DNA from: Limnomonas spitsbergensis
Lineage: Eukaryota > Chlorophyta > Chlorophyceae > Chlamydomonadales
NCBI GenBank assembly: GCA_037349105.1
Contig: JAYJMM010000111.1
Location: forward strand, 992,001-1,056,000
Direction: 5' to 3'
DNA length: 64,000 nucleotides
Below are positions 23,601 through 32,649 of the stretch, in pieces (position 1 is the stretch's first letter; each line of letters opens with the position of its first letter). The translations under genes and the position numbers were made by a program. The notes under the pieces were generated by a model that was not told the DNA's origin, searched no databases, and saw only the letters and a program-made list of their open reading frames with translations.

Positions 23601-26600
23601 AGGTCTATGTTCCCCCACTCAAATCCACAGACCCTGCCCACACTGCCTCCCCCTGTGCCCTCTCCTGCCCCTCCCCCCTCCCCTTGCACGTACATGGCTC
23701 CTCTTCTTGCTGCCTTGCAGTACGGAGCTAAGATCCACAGACCCTGCCCACACTGCATCCCCTGGCCGCATTAACAAAGCCACGTCGCGATCCAGCAGCG
23801 TGCTCAGGGGCCTGCCACCGGGCTTGCCCAAACCTCTCGCCCAGTCAGGAAACATGTCTGCCAGGGGGGGCAGGTGAGGGGGGCAGGTGAGGCGGGGGTG
23901 GGCATGACAGGTTGGAGGTTACATGACAGATCGGGGGTGACATGAGAGGTCAGGGTTACGGGGGTTACATTACAGGTTGGTGGTCACAGGACTGGTCGGC
24001 GGTTACATGACAGGTCGGGGGTTAAATGACAGGTTGGGGGTTACATGACAGGTCGTAAGTTGCATGGCAGGTCAGGGGTCACATACGGTACTCACATGAC
24101 AGGTCAGGATTCACTTTTTCACATGACAGGTCAGGGGTAACATGATAGGTCAGGGGTTACATGATAGGCCGGAGGTTACATGATAGGCCGGAGGTTACAT
24201 GATAGGTCAGGGGTTACATGATAGGCCGGAGGTTACATGATAGGTCGGGGTTACATGACAGGTCGGAGGTTACATGACAGGTCGGAGGTTACATGATAGG
24301 CCAGGGGTTACATGATAGGCCGGGGTTACATGATAGGTCGGGGTTACATGATAGGTCGGGGTTACATGACAGGTCGGAGGTTACATGATAGGCCGGTGGT
24401 TACATGACAGGTCAGGGGTTACATGACAGGTCGGGGTTACATGATAGGTCAGGGGTTACATGATAGGTCAGGGGTTACATGATAGGCCGGAGGTTACATG
24501 ATAGGTCAAAAATTACATGATAGGTCGGAGGTTACATGACAGGTCGGAGGTTACATGACAGGTAGGGGGTTACATGACAGGTCGGAGGTTACATGACAGC
24601 TCGGGGTTACATGACAAGTTTGGGGTTACATGACAGGTCGGGGGTTACATGACAGGTTTGGGGTTACATGACAGGTCAGGGGTTACATGACAGCTCGGGG
24701 GTTAAATGACAGGTCGGGGGTTACATGACAGGTCGGGGGTTACATGACAGGTTTGGGGTTACATGACAGGTCAGGGGTTACATGACAGGTCGAAAATTAC
24801 ATGATAGGTCAGGGGTTACATGATAGGTCAGGGGTTACATGATAGGCCAGAGGTTACATGATAGGTCGAAAATTACATGATAGGTCGGAGGTTACATGAC
24901 AGGTCGGAGGTTACATGACAGGTAGGGGGTTACATGACAGGTCGGAGGTTACATGACAGCTCGGGGTTACATGACAGGTTTGGGGTTACATGACAGGTCG
25001 GGGGTTACATGACAGGTCAGGGGTTACATGACAGGTCAGGGGTTACATGACAGCTCGGGGGTTACATGACAGGTCGGGGGTTACATGACAGGTTTGGGGT
25101 TACATGACAGGTCAGGGGTTACATGACAGCTCGGGGGTTACATGACAGGTCGGGGGTTACATGACAGGTCGGGGGTTACATGACAGGTTTGGGGTTACAT
25201 GACAGGTCAGGGGTTACATGACTGGTTGCAGGTTAAATGACAGGTCTGAGGCTACCTGACACCGTAGATTAGTCCAGTCAGGGACGAAGTCTTCCAAAGG
25301 AACAGCGGGGGATGGGGAGGGGGGTGAGTGAGAGGGCATTTCGGGCTTTTCATGGAATTGTGTGGCAGTTTGCCCCAGTCTATTAACATGTCTCTCGGGG
25401 CAGGGGGGGAGAGTACCAGGCTGATCAGCAGGTCAGGGGACCATGGCGAGGGTGTGGGGGGGGATCATTTATTTCAATAATGTTAATAAACGACGCACAC
25501 AGATCGGGTTTAGGGTTTAGGGTTAAGGGGTTCACTCAGCACCATGATGTGCGGGCAGAGTGACTCTCCGGTACCCTTTTCACCAGCTTTATTAGTTGCC
25601 AGTACCTCATACGTGCTTCAAGAGTGATGGTGCAGTGGCTTGACGGCCCGCCATTTCAAACCTACCCAACACGAGCACCATCAGGTGTGGGCAGTGGACC
25701 TCCCTTTCAGGCAGTCTAATTTAGGATTTAGGGTTTATTTGAAACCACAACCCTGAACCCTAAACCTGCCATTTCAAACCCACCCAACACGAGCACCATC
25801 AGGTGCGGGCAGTGCAGTTCCCCTTCCGGCAGCTGCAGCGCTATCTTGCACGGCAGCGAACGCGTGGCCGCTGCCTCGGCGCCGCCGTCGCGCCCGAGCG
25901 CGCCCGCCCGGGCGCTCGCGGACGCATGCCGCTCCGCCTCGGCGATGGTGGCGGCGGGGGCCGAGGCGGGGCGGGTACGCGGCCCCGGGGCCGCCACCCC
26001 GATGTCGACGGAGCCCCAGCCAGCGAGGCGCAGCAAGCTAGCAGACACGGGGCGGTAGTCCTGCGAGACAGGGTTTGGGGGGATTGGGGTTCAGGCTTCT
26101 GATTTCAAAACACTTAATATAAACTCTCGAGAATATGCCATACAACACTCGGATGGTAGTTCTGCGAGAGAGGGTTTGGGGTTCAGGGTTCAGGGTTCGG
26201 GTCTTAGGGTGCAAACAACGCATCTGAACCATGAAGAATGAACCCAAAACCCTGAAATCCTAAACCCTGAAACCCTGCAAAGGTAATCCTGCGAGAGAGG
26301 GTCCAGACTTCTAGTTTTCAACAATGGATATGAACCCAAACACTTGACTCTTAACCCAAAGTACCCCGCCTGCTCCTGCCTAATAAGCCTGCCCCTCCCC
26401 ACCCCTTCCTGCCCCGCCCTGTCTGGCACCGCCCTGCCCTGTCCCGCCCCGCCCCGCCCCACCTAGCCCAGCCCTGCTCTACCTCCCCCCTCCCTTGTAA
26501 TTATGCGGTATACACAATTGTTTTGCAATTCTTTCAATACTGCATTTGTCAGCCGCTCACACACCGCAGCTACCACGGTCAGCCCACCCTTCCCGCCAAC

Positions 26601-29600
26601 CCCATCCCCCATGTCAGCCCCTTGACAGCCCTGCTCTGCCCCCAGCCTCCCCCCATGCTATGGTTCCGTACACACAAGCCTCTATCTCCCTTCTGTTGTG
26701 AGCCACTCACATACTGCAGCTACCACGGTGAGACCGCGCTCCTTGCCAGCCCCACCCAGCCCCTTAGCAGCCCTGCTATGCTTCCCCCTTCCCTAGTTAT
26801 TGTGCAGTACACAATTGTATTGCAATTTTCTCACCGCTCCGTTTGTCAGCCGCTTGCATACTGTCGCCACCTCGGAGAGACCTTCCTCCCCGTCAACCCC
26901 ACCCAGCCCCTCAGCAGCCCTGCTCTACCGCTTCATCCCTGGGTATCATGGACGCAATGGACGCAATTTCTCACCACTCCATTTGTCAGCCGCTCACACA
27001 CTGCCACTACCACGGTGAGACCGCCCTCCCCGCTCCCGCCGCCACTTTTCCTGTCGTTGCCGTCACCGCTGCCAACGTTACTCATGGCACATCGTCCCAA
27101 CACGTCATGAAGAGTCACCTGTAGGGAGGGACTGAGCGGAGAGTAGGGGAAGGGGGGGGGGGGGAGGGACACATGGTGGGCGTTTTAAATGATACATGGA
27201 TTCCCCAACCTTGTTCGCACAAAATGGCGTTCGACCCTGTAGTCTGTCTCATCTCGCTTTTCTTCTTGCAGCACAACCACTCACCTGCTGACACTCTTGC
27301 TCCGGCTAGTCTTATGAGAGTACTTGAGGTTCCGTTTGAGGAATAGAGGCTGAAGGCAGCGAAAGGAAAGCAGGGAAGAGGGTTCAAGGTTAAGGATGTA
27401 GGGCTCATGTTCATTTATAGCAAATGGGGGACTGAAGGCGGCCAAAGGAGTGACAATTGTGATGTAGGGTGTGAGAGGCAGGTACTCAGGTACAGGATTT
27501 AGGTTTATTTTGAAAAGAAGTGGGGCTTGTGGCAGCGGAAAAGAGAGTGAACATAGCCCTACTGGTCGCCAATGGCTACCGACCCAGTCATACAGAAACA
27601 TTGACCATGCCCCCTCATTCGCGGCCCTGCCCCCTCCTGCCCTCACCTGCCCCCTCATTCGCGCCCCTGCCCCCTCCTGCCACCTCCTGCCCCCACCTGC
27701 CCTCACCTGCCCTCACCTGCCCCCTCCTGCCCCCTCCTGCCCTCACCTGCCCCCACCTGCTTCCTCCTGCCCCCTCCTGCCCTCACCTGCCCCCTCCTGC
27801 CCCCTCCTGCCCCCTCCTGCCCCCACCTGCCCCCACCTGCCCCCTCCTGCCCCCTCCTGCCCCCTCCTGCCCCCTCCTGCCCTCACCTGCCCCCACCTGC
27901 CCCCACCTGCCCCCACCTGCCCCCTCCTGCCCTCACCTGCCCCCACCTGCCCCCTCCTGCCCCCTCCTGCCCTCACCTGCCCCCGCCTGCCCCCTCCTGC
28001 CACCTCCTGCCCCCACCTGCCCACACCTGCCCTCACCTGCCCCCTCCTGCCCCCTCCTGCCCTCACCTGCCCCCACCTGCCCCCTCCTGCCCCCTCCTGC
28101 CCTCACCTGCCCCCTCCTGCCCCCTCCTGCCCCCTCCTGCCCCCACCTGCCCCCACCTGCCCCCTCCTGCCCCCTCCTGCCCCCACCTGCCCCCTCCTGC
28201 CCCCTCCTGCCCCCTCCTGCCCTCACCTGCCCTCACCTGCCCCCACCTGCCCCCTCCTGCCCCCTCCTGCCCTCACCTGCCCCCACCTGCCCCCTCCTGC
28301 CCCCTCCTGCCCTCACCTGCCCCCACCTGCCCCCTCCTGCCCCCTCCTGCCCCCACCTGCCCCCTCCTGCCCCCTCATGCCCCCTCCTGCCCCCTCCTGC
28401 CCCCACCTGCCCCCTCCTGCCCCCTCCTGCCCCCACCTGCCCCCTCCTGCCCTCACCTGCCCCCTCCTGCCCTCACCTGCCCCCTCCTGCCCTCACCTGC
28501 CCCCTCCTGCCCCCTCCTGCCCCCTCCTGCCCCCTCCTGCCCCCTCCTGCCCGCACCTGCCGCCACCTGCCCCCTCCTGCCCCCCTCCTGCCCCCTCCTG
28601 CCCCCTCCTGCCCTCACCTGCCCCCACCTGCCCTCACCTGCCCCCACCTGCCCCCTCCTGCCCCCTCCTGCCCCCTCCTGCCCCCTCCTGCCCCCTCCTG
28701 CCCTCACCTGCCCCCTCCTGCCCCCACCTGCCCCCACCTGCCCCCACCTGCCCCCACCTGCCCCCTCCTGTCCACACCTGCCCCCTCCTGCCCTCACCTG
28801 CCCCCTCCTGCCCTCACCTGCCCCCTCCTGCCCTCACCTGCCCCCTCCTGCCCCCACCTGCCCTCACCTGCCCCCTCCTGCCCCCACCTGCCCCCATCTG
28901 CCCCCACCTGCCCCCTCCTGACCTCACCTGCCCCCACCTGCCCCCACCTGCCCCCACCTGCCCCCACCTGCCCCCTCCTGCCCCCTCCTGCCCCCACCTG
29001 CCCCCTCCTGCCCCCACCTGCCCCCACCTGCCCCCTCCTGCCCCCACCTGCCCCCTCCTGCCCCCACCTGCCCCCTCCTGCCCCCACCTGTCCACACCTG
29101 CCCCCACCTGCCCCCACCTGCCCCCTCCTGCCCCCACCTGCCCCCACCTGCCGCCCCCTGCCCCCACCTGCCCCCACCAGCCTCCACCTGCCCCCACCTG
29201 TCCCCACCAGCCCCCTCCTGCCCCCACCTGCCCCCTCCTGCCCCCACCTGCCTCCACCTGCCCCCTCCTGCCCCCTCCTGCCCCCACCTGTCCACACCTG
29301 CCCCCACCTGCCCCCACCTGCCCCCACCTGCCCCCACCTGCCCCCACCTGCCCCCACCTGCCCCCACCTGCCCCCACCTGTCCCCAACAGCCCCCTCCTG
29401 CCCCCACCTGCCCCCACCTGCCCCCAGCTGCCCCATCCTGCCCCCACCTGCCACCACCTGCCTCCACCTGCCCCCACCTGTCCCCACCAGCCCGGTCCTG
29501 CCCCCACCTGCCCCCACCTGCCCCCTCCTGCCCCCACCTGCCTCCACCTGCCCCCTCCTGCCCCCTCCTGCCCCCACCTGCCCCCTCCTGCCCCACCTGC

Positions 29601-31815
29601 CCCCACCTGCCCCCACCTGCCCCCACCTGCCCCCACCTGTCCCCAACAGCCCCCTCCTGCCCCCACCTGCCCCCACCTGCCCCCAGCTGCCCCATCCTGC
29701 CCCCACCTGCCACCACCTGCCTCCACCTGCCCCCACCTGTCCCCACCAGCCCGGTCCTGCCCCCACCTGCCCCCACCTGCCCCCACCTGCCCCCTCCTGC
29801 CCCCACCTGCCTCCACCTGCCCCCTCCTGCCCCCTCCTGCCCCCACCTGTCCACACTTGCCCCCACCTGCCCCCACCTGCCCCCTCCTGCCCCCACCTGC
29901 CCCCACCTGCCCCCACCTGCCGCCTCCTGCCCCCACCTGCCCCCACCTGCCCCCACCTGCCCCCACCTGTCCCCAACAGCCCCCTCCTGCCCCCACCTGC
30001 CCCCACCTGCCCCCAGCTGCCCCCACCTGCCCCATCCTGCCCCCACCTGCCCTATCCTGCCCCCACCTGTCCACACCAGCCCCCTCCTGCCCCCACCTGC
30101 CCCACCTGCCCCCACCTGCCCCCACCTGCCCCCTCTTACCCCCACCTGCCCCCTTCTTCCCCCACCTGGCGAGAGGCCATCATGTTGAAGAGCGTTATGG
30201 GCTGGTAGTAAATCCAAAAGTCAGGGTCTTCAAATACCCTGCGACAGGTAAGCAGCATGAGGGGAAGGCTGCATGGGGTGGGTAGAGTTGGAAATGGGGG
30301 AGGACACGTAAGGGGGGGGGGGAAGCGGGGGAGGGGATGGTATCAAACCTAGAAGTTAGGGTCCTCAAATACTCTATGGCAGGTGGGCAGCAGGGGGGGA
30401 GCCATGGGGTGATAGAGTGGGGAGTGGTAAAAAACATGGGGAGGAAGGGGGGGGGGGGGGGGGCGGGTAGAAGACCCAGGATTCAGTGTCCTCAAACACC
30501 CTGCGGCAGGTAAGCAGCATGGTGGGGTGCATGGGGAGAGGGGGGGAGGGGCTGGTAATAAATCCAGATGGCATGGTCTTCAAACACCCTACGACAAGTG
30601 CAGCATAATGGGTGGGCAATGGGCATGGGTAGAGCAGGGGGGAGGTGGGCATGGGGGGGGGAGGGGAGCATGGGGGGGGGAAGGGAGCATGGGGGGGGGA
30701 AGGGAGCATGGGGGGGGGGAAGAAAGCATGGGGGGGAGGGGAGCATGGGGGGGGAGGGGAGCATGGGGGGGAAGGGGAGCATGGGGGGGGAGGGGAGCAT
30801 GGGGGGGAAGGGGAGCATGGGGGGGGAGGGGAGCATGGGGGGGAAGGGGAGCATGGGTAGAGCAGGGGGAAGGGGCTGGTAGTAGATCTAGGAGTCTGGG
30901 TCCACAAACACCTGATGGCAGAAAGGAAGCATGGGAGGGAGGAGCACATGCAGCAGGGTTCCACAAACAGCCTGTGGGTGCGTAGCAGCAGCAGCTTGGG
31001 CTGGTAGGGGGTCAGCATGGGGTGGAGCGTGAGGGCAGGGGGCGGCGCTGCGGCTGCAAGCATGCACTGAATGGCGTTTAAATTTGAACTGGGGGCGTTT
31101 GACCCTGGACTGTGGACCGATCTCTGGAGGGGGCGTGTACAGGAGCGTCTGCTGTACCCCGCTGATCTCCCAATGGCCAGGCTATACCTCGCCTCTCCTC
31201 AGCCCCCATGCTGCATCCCCTCCCTCCCCCTGCTGCGCTTGCTGCTGACACTGCCCCCCCCATGCTGCCCCCCCCCACACACACACACACACCATGTTGC
31301 TGCGCTTGCTCCCCCCCTCATGCTGCCCCCCCCCTCCCCCCACACACACCATGTTGCTGCGCTTGCCCCCCCCCTCATGCTGCCCCCCCCCCACACACAC
31401 ACAAACCATGTTGTTGCGCGCGTCACTGCACTCCCCCCCTTCTAAATCCCCCTCACCTCTGCGCTTGTGTGTGCAGCTGCAGCCTACAGCGTGCCCCTGT
31501 CGCGCCTCCCCCCTCCTGCATTCTGCCCTCCAAACCCCGTGCCGCGGCCCTCCATGCTTTCCCCACCCCCATGCTGCGCGCCGCTGCCGTGTCTCCCTCT
31601 CCCTCATGCAGCAGCGCACGCCGCTACGGCCCATCTCAGCCATGCTAACATGTGTCATTGACATGGGGTTGGGTGGGCACATGGCCAGGCTTTATGGGGC
31701 TGAAGGCAATGATGCCGTTGACTTACCCTGGCTCTTGTGCCGTCGAATCAGCCTGCGCTGTGTCCTCCCTCCCTGACATGGCCACATCGTGCTCGGCCAC
31801 GGTCGCGGCAGCCAT
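11674..31815 (-). CDS. SUZ12: Polycomb VEFS-box protein, SUZ12/EMF2 family (PRC2 subunit), 17-18 exons
   Basis: Known role of the family: a core subunit of Polycomb repressive complex 2, needed in the nucleus for H3K27 methylation. Exons from 5': 31727-31815 (ATG at 31815), 30166-30238, 27285-27349, 26975-27131, 25784-26060, 23743-23857, 21944-22491, perhaps 21327-21428, 18700-18809, 17814-17921, 16807-16905, 15869-15964, 15283-15378, 14597-14755, 13894-13947, 12800-12927, 12057-12116, 11674-11741. Each join keeps phase, giving about 770-800 residues. Recognition points are the N-terminal block (YYQPITLFNMM, then PLFLKRNLKY), a C2H2 finger split over two exons (CCLC, then HLEACH, preceded by VMYRFLYAND), and the VEFS box (REYYHSRTAVPM; an acidic DDDTDVEEY; EQDVMLMWNCF; LVTFLMMLW). 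A low-complexity Ala/Pro linker and an RGG-rich stretch lie between. Weak points are the donors GTCTGT (23742) and GTCTGG (21326), the acceptor near 22491, an apparent one-base frameshift in the last exon, and a final short exon not found. Family assignment is firm; middle exons are less so. Confidence 0.88.
12320..12680. repeat. 19-bp tandem repeat in a SUZ12 intron
   Basis: Unit ACCGTATCCATACGCTCGG with C/T and G/A variants, about 18 copies. It lies between the exons at 12057-12116 and 12800-12927. The matching short ORFs are chance. Confidence 0.9.
12725..12768. mobile_element. Solo end of the GGTTTCTAGGGTTGGGCGG element
   Basis: The 44 bp match, with few differences, the right terminal repeat of the element at 44646-45399 (GTCTCAGGTTTCTAGGGTTG, then GGCGGCCGGTCTCACAC). 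It lies in a SUZ12 intron about 30 bp from the exon ending at 12800. Confidence 0.6.
12985..13290 (-). repeat. Three decayed echoes of the 5' end of the SUZ12 exon at 12800-12927
   Basis: Near 13020-13050, 13105-13145 and 13200-13235 the minus strand repeats the acceptor side of the exon. The working copy reads GCAGAGGGACGTCCGTCGC, and echoes read GGAGCGGGACGTTTGTCGC and GCAGCGGGACATCTGCC. Units are separated by TAGGGTGTAGGG-like sequence. Reading frame is partly kept (RDVCRSL against RDVRRGL) and acceptors are mostly damaged. Confidence 0.75.
13948..14165 (-). repeat. About 30-bp repeat amplified from the acceptor side of the SUZ12 exon at 13894-13947
   Basis: Units read, on the minus strand, CACCCCGATGTTCACCCCG then TTGTACCGCCCCCTG. 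The unit touching the exon is GCCCCGATGTCTACACAG|GAG, the real splice acceptor. The array therefore looks like outward amplification of the acceptor region, about seven units. Confidence 0.75.
14349..14570. repeat. CAG/CAA trinucleotide tract in a SUZ12 intron
   Basis: An ATC repeat (14349-14375) is followed by about 190 bp of interrupted CAG/CAA/GTA triplets. All frames are open, but the tract lies between exons 13894-13947 and 14597-14755 and is intronic. Confidence 0.85.
15480..15868 (-). repeat. Echoes of flanking SUZ12 exon ends (15283-15378 and 15869-15964)
   Basis: Positions about 15480-15545 repeat the 5' part of the exon at 15283-15378 with its acceptor (GGCAGCGGCACCTGTCAGG on plus). 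From about 15560 to 15868 a unit of roughly 66-70 bp repeats, each carrying a copy of the exon end plus donor of 15869-15964. On plus, the working border is TTAACCCACCGGCAGGGG and echoes are TTAATCCACTGGTAAGGG and TAAATCCACCGGTAAGGG. Confidence 0.7.
16330..16800 (-). repeat. Three echoes of the 3' half and donor of the SUZ12 exon at 16807-16905
   Basis: The working border at 16801 (plus ACTCACGTTCACCAGCAC) recurs at 16338, 16473 and 16668. Each echo keeps about 50 bp of exon coding NEDEGQVLVN in frame and an intact GTGAGT donor. Pyrimidine-rich CCTCCCCCCCTC filler separates them. No convincing acceptor was seen for the echoes, though AG dinucleotides exist upstream of each. Confidence 0.85.
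17230..17690. repeat. 19-bp satellite, about 24 copies, flanked by direct repeats
   Basis: Unit GTTTGGAAGTGAGCACATC, nearly perfect. It is flanked by about 65-bp diverged direct repeats at 17183-17230 and 17690-17755, both with CATCGATGTCTCTCAT and CAGATTCAACA. It lies between SUZ12 exons 16807-16905 and 17814-17921. The long minus-strand ORFs (up to 286 codons) arise from this array. Confidence 0.95.
18789..19035 (-). repeat. Echoes of the 5' end of the SUZ12 zinc-finger exon (18700-18809)
   Basis: The sequence TGTACATCACCGTACCGCC|TGTG across the acceptor recurs at about 18838, 18878, 18920 and 18968-19025, at roughly 55-60 bp spacing. Substitutions increase outward, and several copies keep an AG acceptor. 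Confidence 0.75.
19036..20570. repeat. 237-bp higher-order repeat of about 79-bp subunits
   Basis: Blocks starting at 19463 and 19700 are nearly identical at 237-bp spacing. Each holds three related subunits with GCCGCCCCCCCGACCATGCC, then an ATCTGAGTTG-, CTGGCTGAATC- or TCTAGCAGAAT-type word, then a C-rich run. More diverged units flank on both sides. The array lies inside the SUZ12 intron upstream of the zinc-finger exon. ORFs here are chance. Confidence 0.85.
20600..21690. other. Unique SUZ12 intron sequence with one possible exon
   Basis: Minus strand 21327-21428 is flanked by TTGTGCCAG and GTCTGG, is 34 codons long and fits phase 1 on both sides. It codes a Ser/Gly-rich piece with FKRKAS, a possible basic nuclear signal. 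A stronger donor GTGAGA lies 6 nt further but would break phase. Otherwise nothing is seen. Confidence 0.4.
21695..21943 (-). repeat. About 62-bp repeat starting at the donor of SUZ12 exon 21944-22491
   Basis: Four to five units with GTCTATACAGTATCAAACAG and CTAACCAAGGCCC on plus. The first unit abuts the GTGGGT donor at 21938-21943, and later units keep a GTGGG-like word at the same place. This is donor-side amplification. Confidence 0.75.
23001..23073 (-). tRNA. tRNA-Ala (anticodon AGC)
   Basis: On the minus strand a 73-nt cloverleaf begins GGGGTCTTAGCTCACATGG and ends AGACTCCA. The anticodon arm is CTTGC-TTAGCAT-GCGAG with anticodon AGC. The T arm GGGGG-ATCGATG-CCCTC has the AUCGAU loop that I recall as typical of plant tRNA-Ala. 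The acceptor stem has one G-U pair, CCA is not encoded, and a TTTT run follows within a few bases as a Pol III stop. It is nested, same strand, in the SUZ12 intron between exons 23743-23857 and 21944-22491. Confidence 0.92.
23140..23340. repeat. Degenerate GGTCCAGGTCTAGGTTCAGGG repeat
   Basis: Irregular repeats of GGTCCAGGTC, TAGGTTCAGG and GTTTAGG sit in a SUZ12 intron. The composition resembles decayed telomere-like TTTAGGG sequence. Confidence 0.7.
23370..23660 (-). repeat. Echoes of the 3' border of SUZ12 exon 23743-23857
   Basis: Near 23615-23655 the words CCACAGACCCTGCCCACACTGC repeat the exon end and donor at 23735-23757. Near 23365-23400 the intron words TGGCTCCTCTTCTTGC then GCCATGCAATACAG repeat 23695-23722. 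The unit therefore spans exon end, donor and early intron. Confidence 0.65.
23880..25240. repeat. About 19-bp satellite (GGTTACATGACAGGTCGGG), roughly 70 copies
   Basis: Tandem units with T/C, A/G and GG/TT variants fill the SUZ12 intron between exons 25784-26060 and 23743-23857. Blocks recur, for example GGTCGAAAATTACATG at about 24795 and 24866. The array begins about 20 bp from the exon's acceptor. Similarity of the unit to the acceptor region is only suggestive. Confidence 0.9.
25520..25783 (-). repeat. Echoes of the 3' end and donor of SUZ12 exon 25784-26060
   Basis: The exon end (plus CCAACACGAGCACCATCAGG, then GCGGGCAGTGCAGTTCCCC) recurs at 25668-25712 with a GTAGGT donor, and more weakly at 25535-25565. 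The intron TTTCAAACC word next to the donor is copied too. Confidence 0.75.
26061..26310 (-). repeat. Echoes of the 5' end and acceptor of SUZ12 exon 25784-26060
   Basis: The working border GGTAGTCCTGCGAGACAGGG (plus, 26054-26073) recurs as GGTAGTTCTGCGAGAGAGGG (about 26154) and GGTAATCCTGCGAGAGAGGG (about 26281). Both keep the CTCGCAG acceptor. GGGTTCAGGG-type sequence lies between. Confidence 0.75.
26530..26890 (-). repeat. Three echoes of the 3' end of SUZ12 exon 26975-27131, about 147-bp period
   Basis: The exon end coding LTVVVAVCERLTNG recurs at about 26830-26885, 26690-26745 and 26530-26590. Plus-strand GTCAGCCGCTCACAC-type words mark each copy near 26985 (working), 26846, 26699 and 26546. 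Echoes keep the frame (LTVVAAVCERLT), and the nearest one keeps a GTGAGA donor. Confidence 0.8.
27395..27560 (-). repeat. Two echoes of the 5' end and acceptor of SUZ12 exon 27285-27349
   Basis: The working border on minus is TCGCTGCCTTCAG|CCTCTATTCC. Echoes at about 27415-27450 (GGCCGCCTTCAGTCCCCC) and 27505-27545 (CCGCTGCCACAAGCCCCA) are progressively decayed. Confidence 0.65.
27600..30165 (-). repeat. 10-bp satellite made of the 5' splice site CAG|GTGGGGG filling SUZ12 intron 2
   Basis: On the minus (sense) strand the array consists of CAGGTGGGGG and CAGGAGGGGG decamers, roughly 250 units, beginning at the real donor CAG|GTGGGG at 30165. The amplified unit is the exon-end/donor decamer. 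Higher-order blocks are visible (CCCCAACAG on plus at about 29392, 29642 and 29974). Frames of 443-921 codons on both strands exist only because the unit lacks stops. The sense RNA would be a run of G5 tracts able to form G-quadruplexes. Confidence 0.95.
30330..31010 (-). repeat. Echo array of SUZ12 exon 2 with G-rich filler
   Basis: Exon 2 (30166-30238, VFEDPDFWIYYQP) recurs on minus at about 30345-30385 (VFEDPNF), 30470-30515 (VFEDTESWVFYPP), 30555-30600 (VFEDHAIWIYYQP), 30880-30920 (VFVDPDS, stop) and about 30950-30985 (LFVEPCC). Acceptors GCAG, GTAG or CACAG are kept in several. At 30650-30860 an 18-bp GGAGCATGGGGGGGAAGG minisatellite lies between copies. Confidence 0.85.
31255..31430. 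repeat. About 56-bp repeat with CA tracts, three copies
   Basis: Units contain CATGCTGCCCCCCCC, a (CA)n run, then ACCATGTTGCTGCGCTTGC. It lies in SUZ12 intron 1. Confidence 0.85.
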
Positions 31816-32649
31816 GTTATGGATGTAGTAAGCGCGCGATGGTGGAGCGGGGGATAAAGGTGGGCTCAGGGACGAGTCACGAGGAGCATGACCAGGATAG
31901 GATGTTAAGGTAGAGTTATGATGTTAAAATGCTAATGACGCTTGGCTTGGCGAGATACTTGCTGTTGTGGAGTCCCGGGAATGATCGAAGGCGGGGAGAA
32001 CGTACTCAGAGGCGGGTTCGAGGCGGCGAGAAGTTGGAGCCTATTAGTATCTACCAATCACGAATGCTATATTTCAATTTGGGCGAGGGGTAAATTTGGG
32101 CCGAGTTCAAAAATGTTGGTAATAGTACGGCGTCGATTGGTTCTTGTTGGTTGGATGACAACAAAGTAATACACGATCGCTCTTGCTCCGTTCACCCTAT
32201 TCTACTGCAGCTGGCCTCTGCAGCTCCAATCGAATCTAACTTGACAGCTTAGCCTTCAGTACAACCAGCAACTAGGCGTCCCGCGAGGACTTCATAGTGA
32301 GCGCGAGCGGTACTTTCATCCTTCTCCCGGTGGCAACGGCGAGTCCTTCTCGCCTGCTGTGCTTGAGTTATCTTCATTTCGTGCCTGGATTTCTCGGTAT
32401 TTTCGGCTTCGAACGGCAGCCCTGCTTATCCCCCCCCCCCTCCTGCTCCACTACGGTCCTGAATTACCAACCAACTCGCATGCTGTAGGCCGTCCAGTCC
32501 CCTCATATACCCTGTCTGACCTCGTTCTCATCCAACTCGATAGTCTACATCTCATCACTGTCAAGGACTCGACTCGGGCCCACGGCTTCGCATCCTCTGC
32601 GCCTCGCGCCCCCAGATCTCCGCAGGGCTAGCGCTTCAGCCCCAAGGCA
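31816..32649. promoter_or_regulatory. Divergent promoter region between SUZ12 and TFIIB
   Basis: The two start codons (31815 minus, 32650 plus) are 834 bp apart, so both promoters and 5' leaders lie here. A CCAAT word occurs at about 32057 (ACCAATCACG). I found no clear TATA box next to either gene, and exact transcription starts cannot be read from sequence. Apart from a short C run near 32430 the region is unique sequence, in contrast to the flanking introns. Confidence 0.6.

Noticed and set aside
27471..30285. Overlapping plus-strand ORFs of 905 and 921 codons (Pro/Cys/Leu/His-rich) and minus ORFs up to 467 codons
   Set aside because: They are the 10-bp satellite read in each frame. The unit cannot form stops, both strands are equally open, and the array is bounded by SUZ12 exons 2 and 3.
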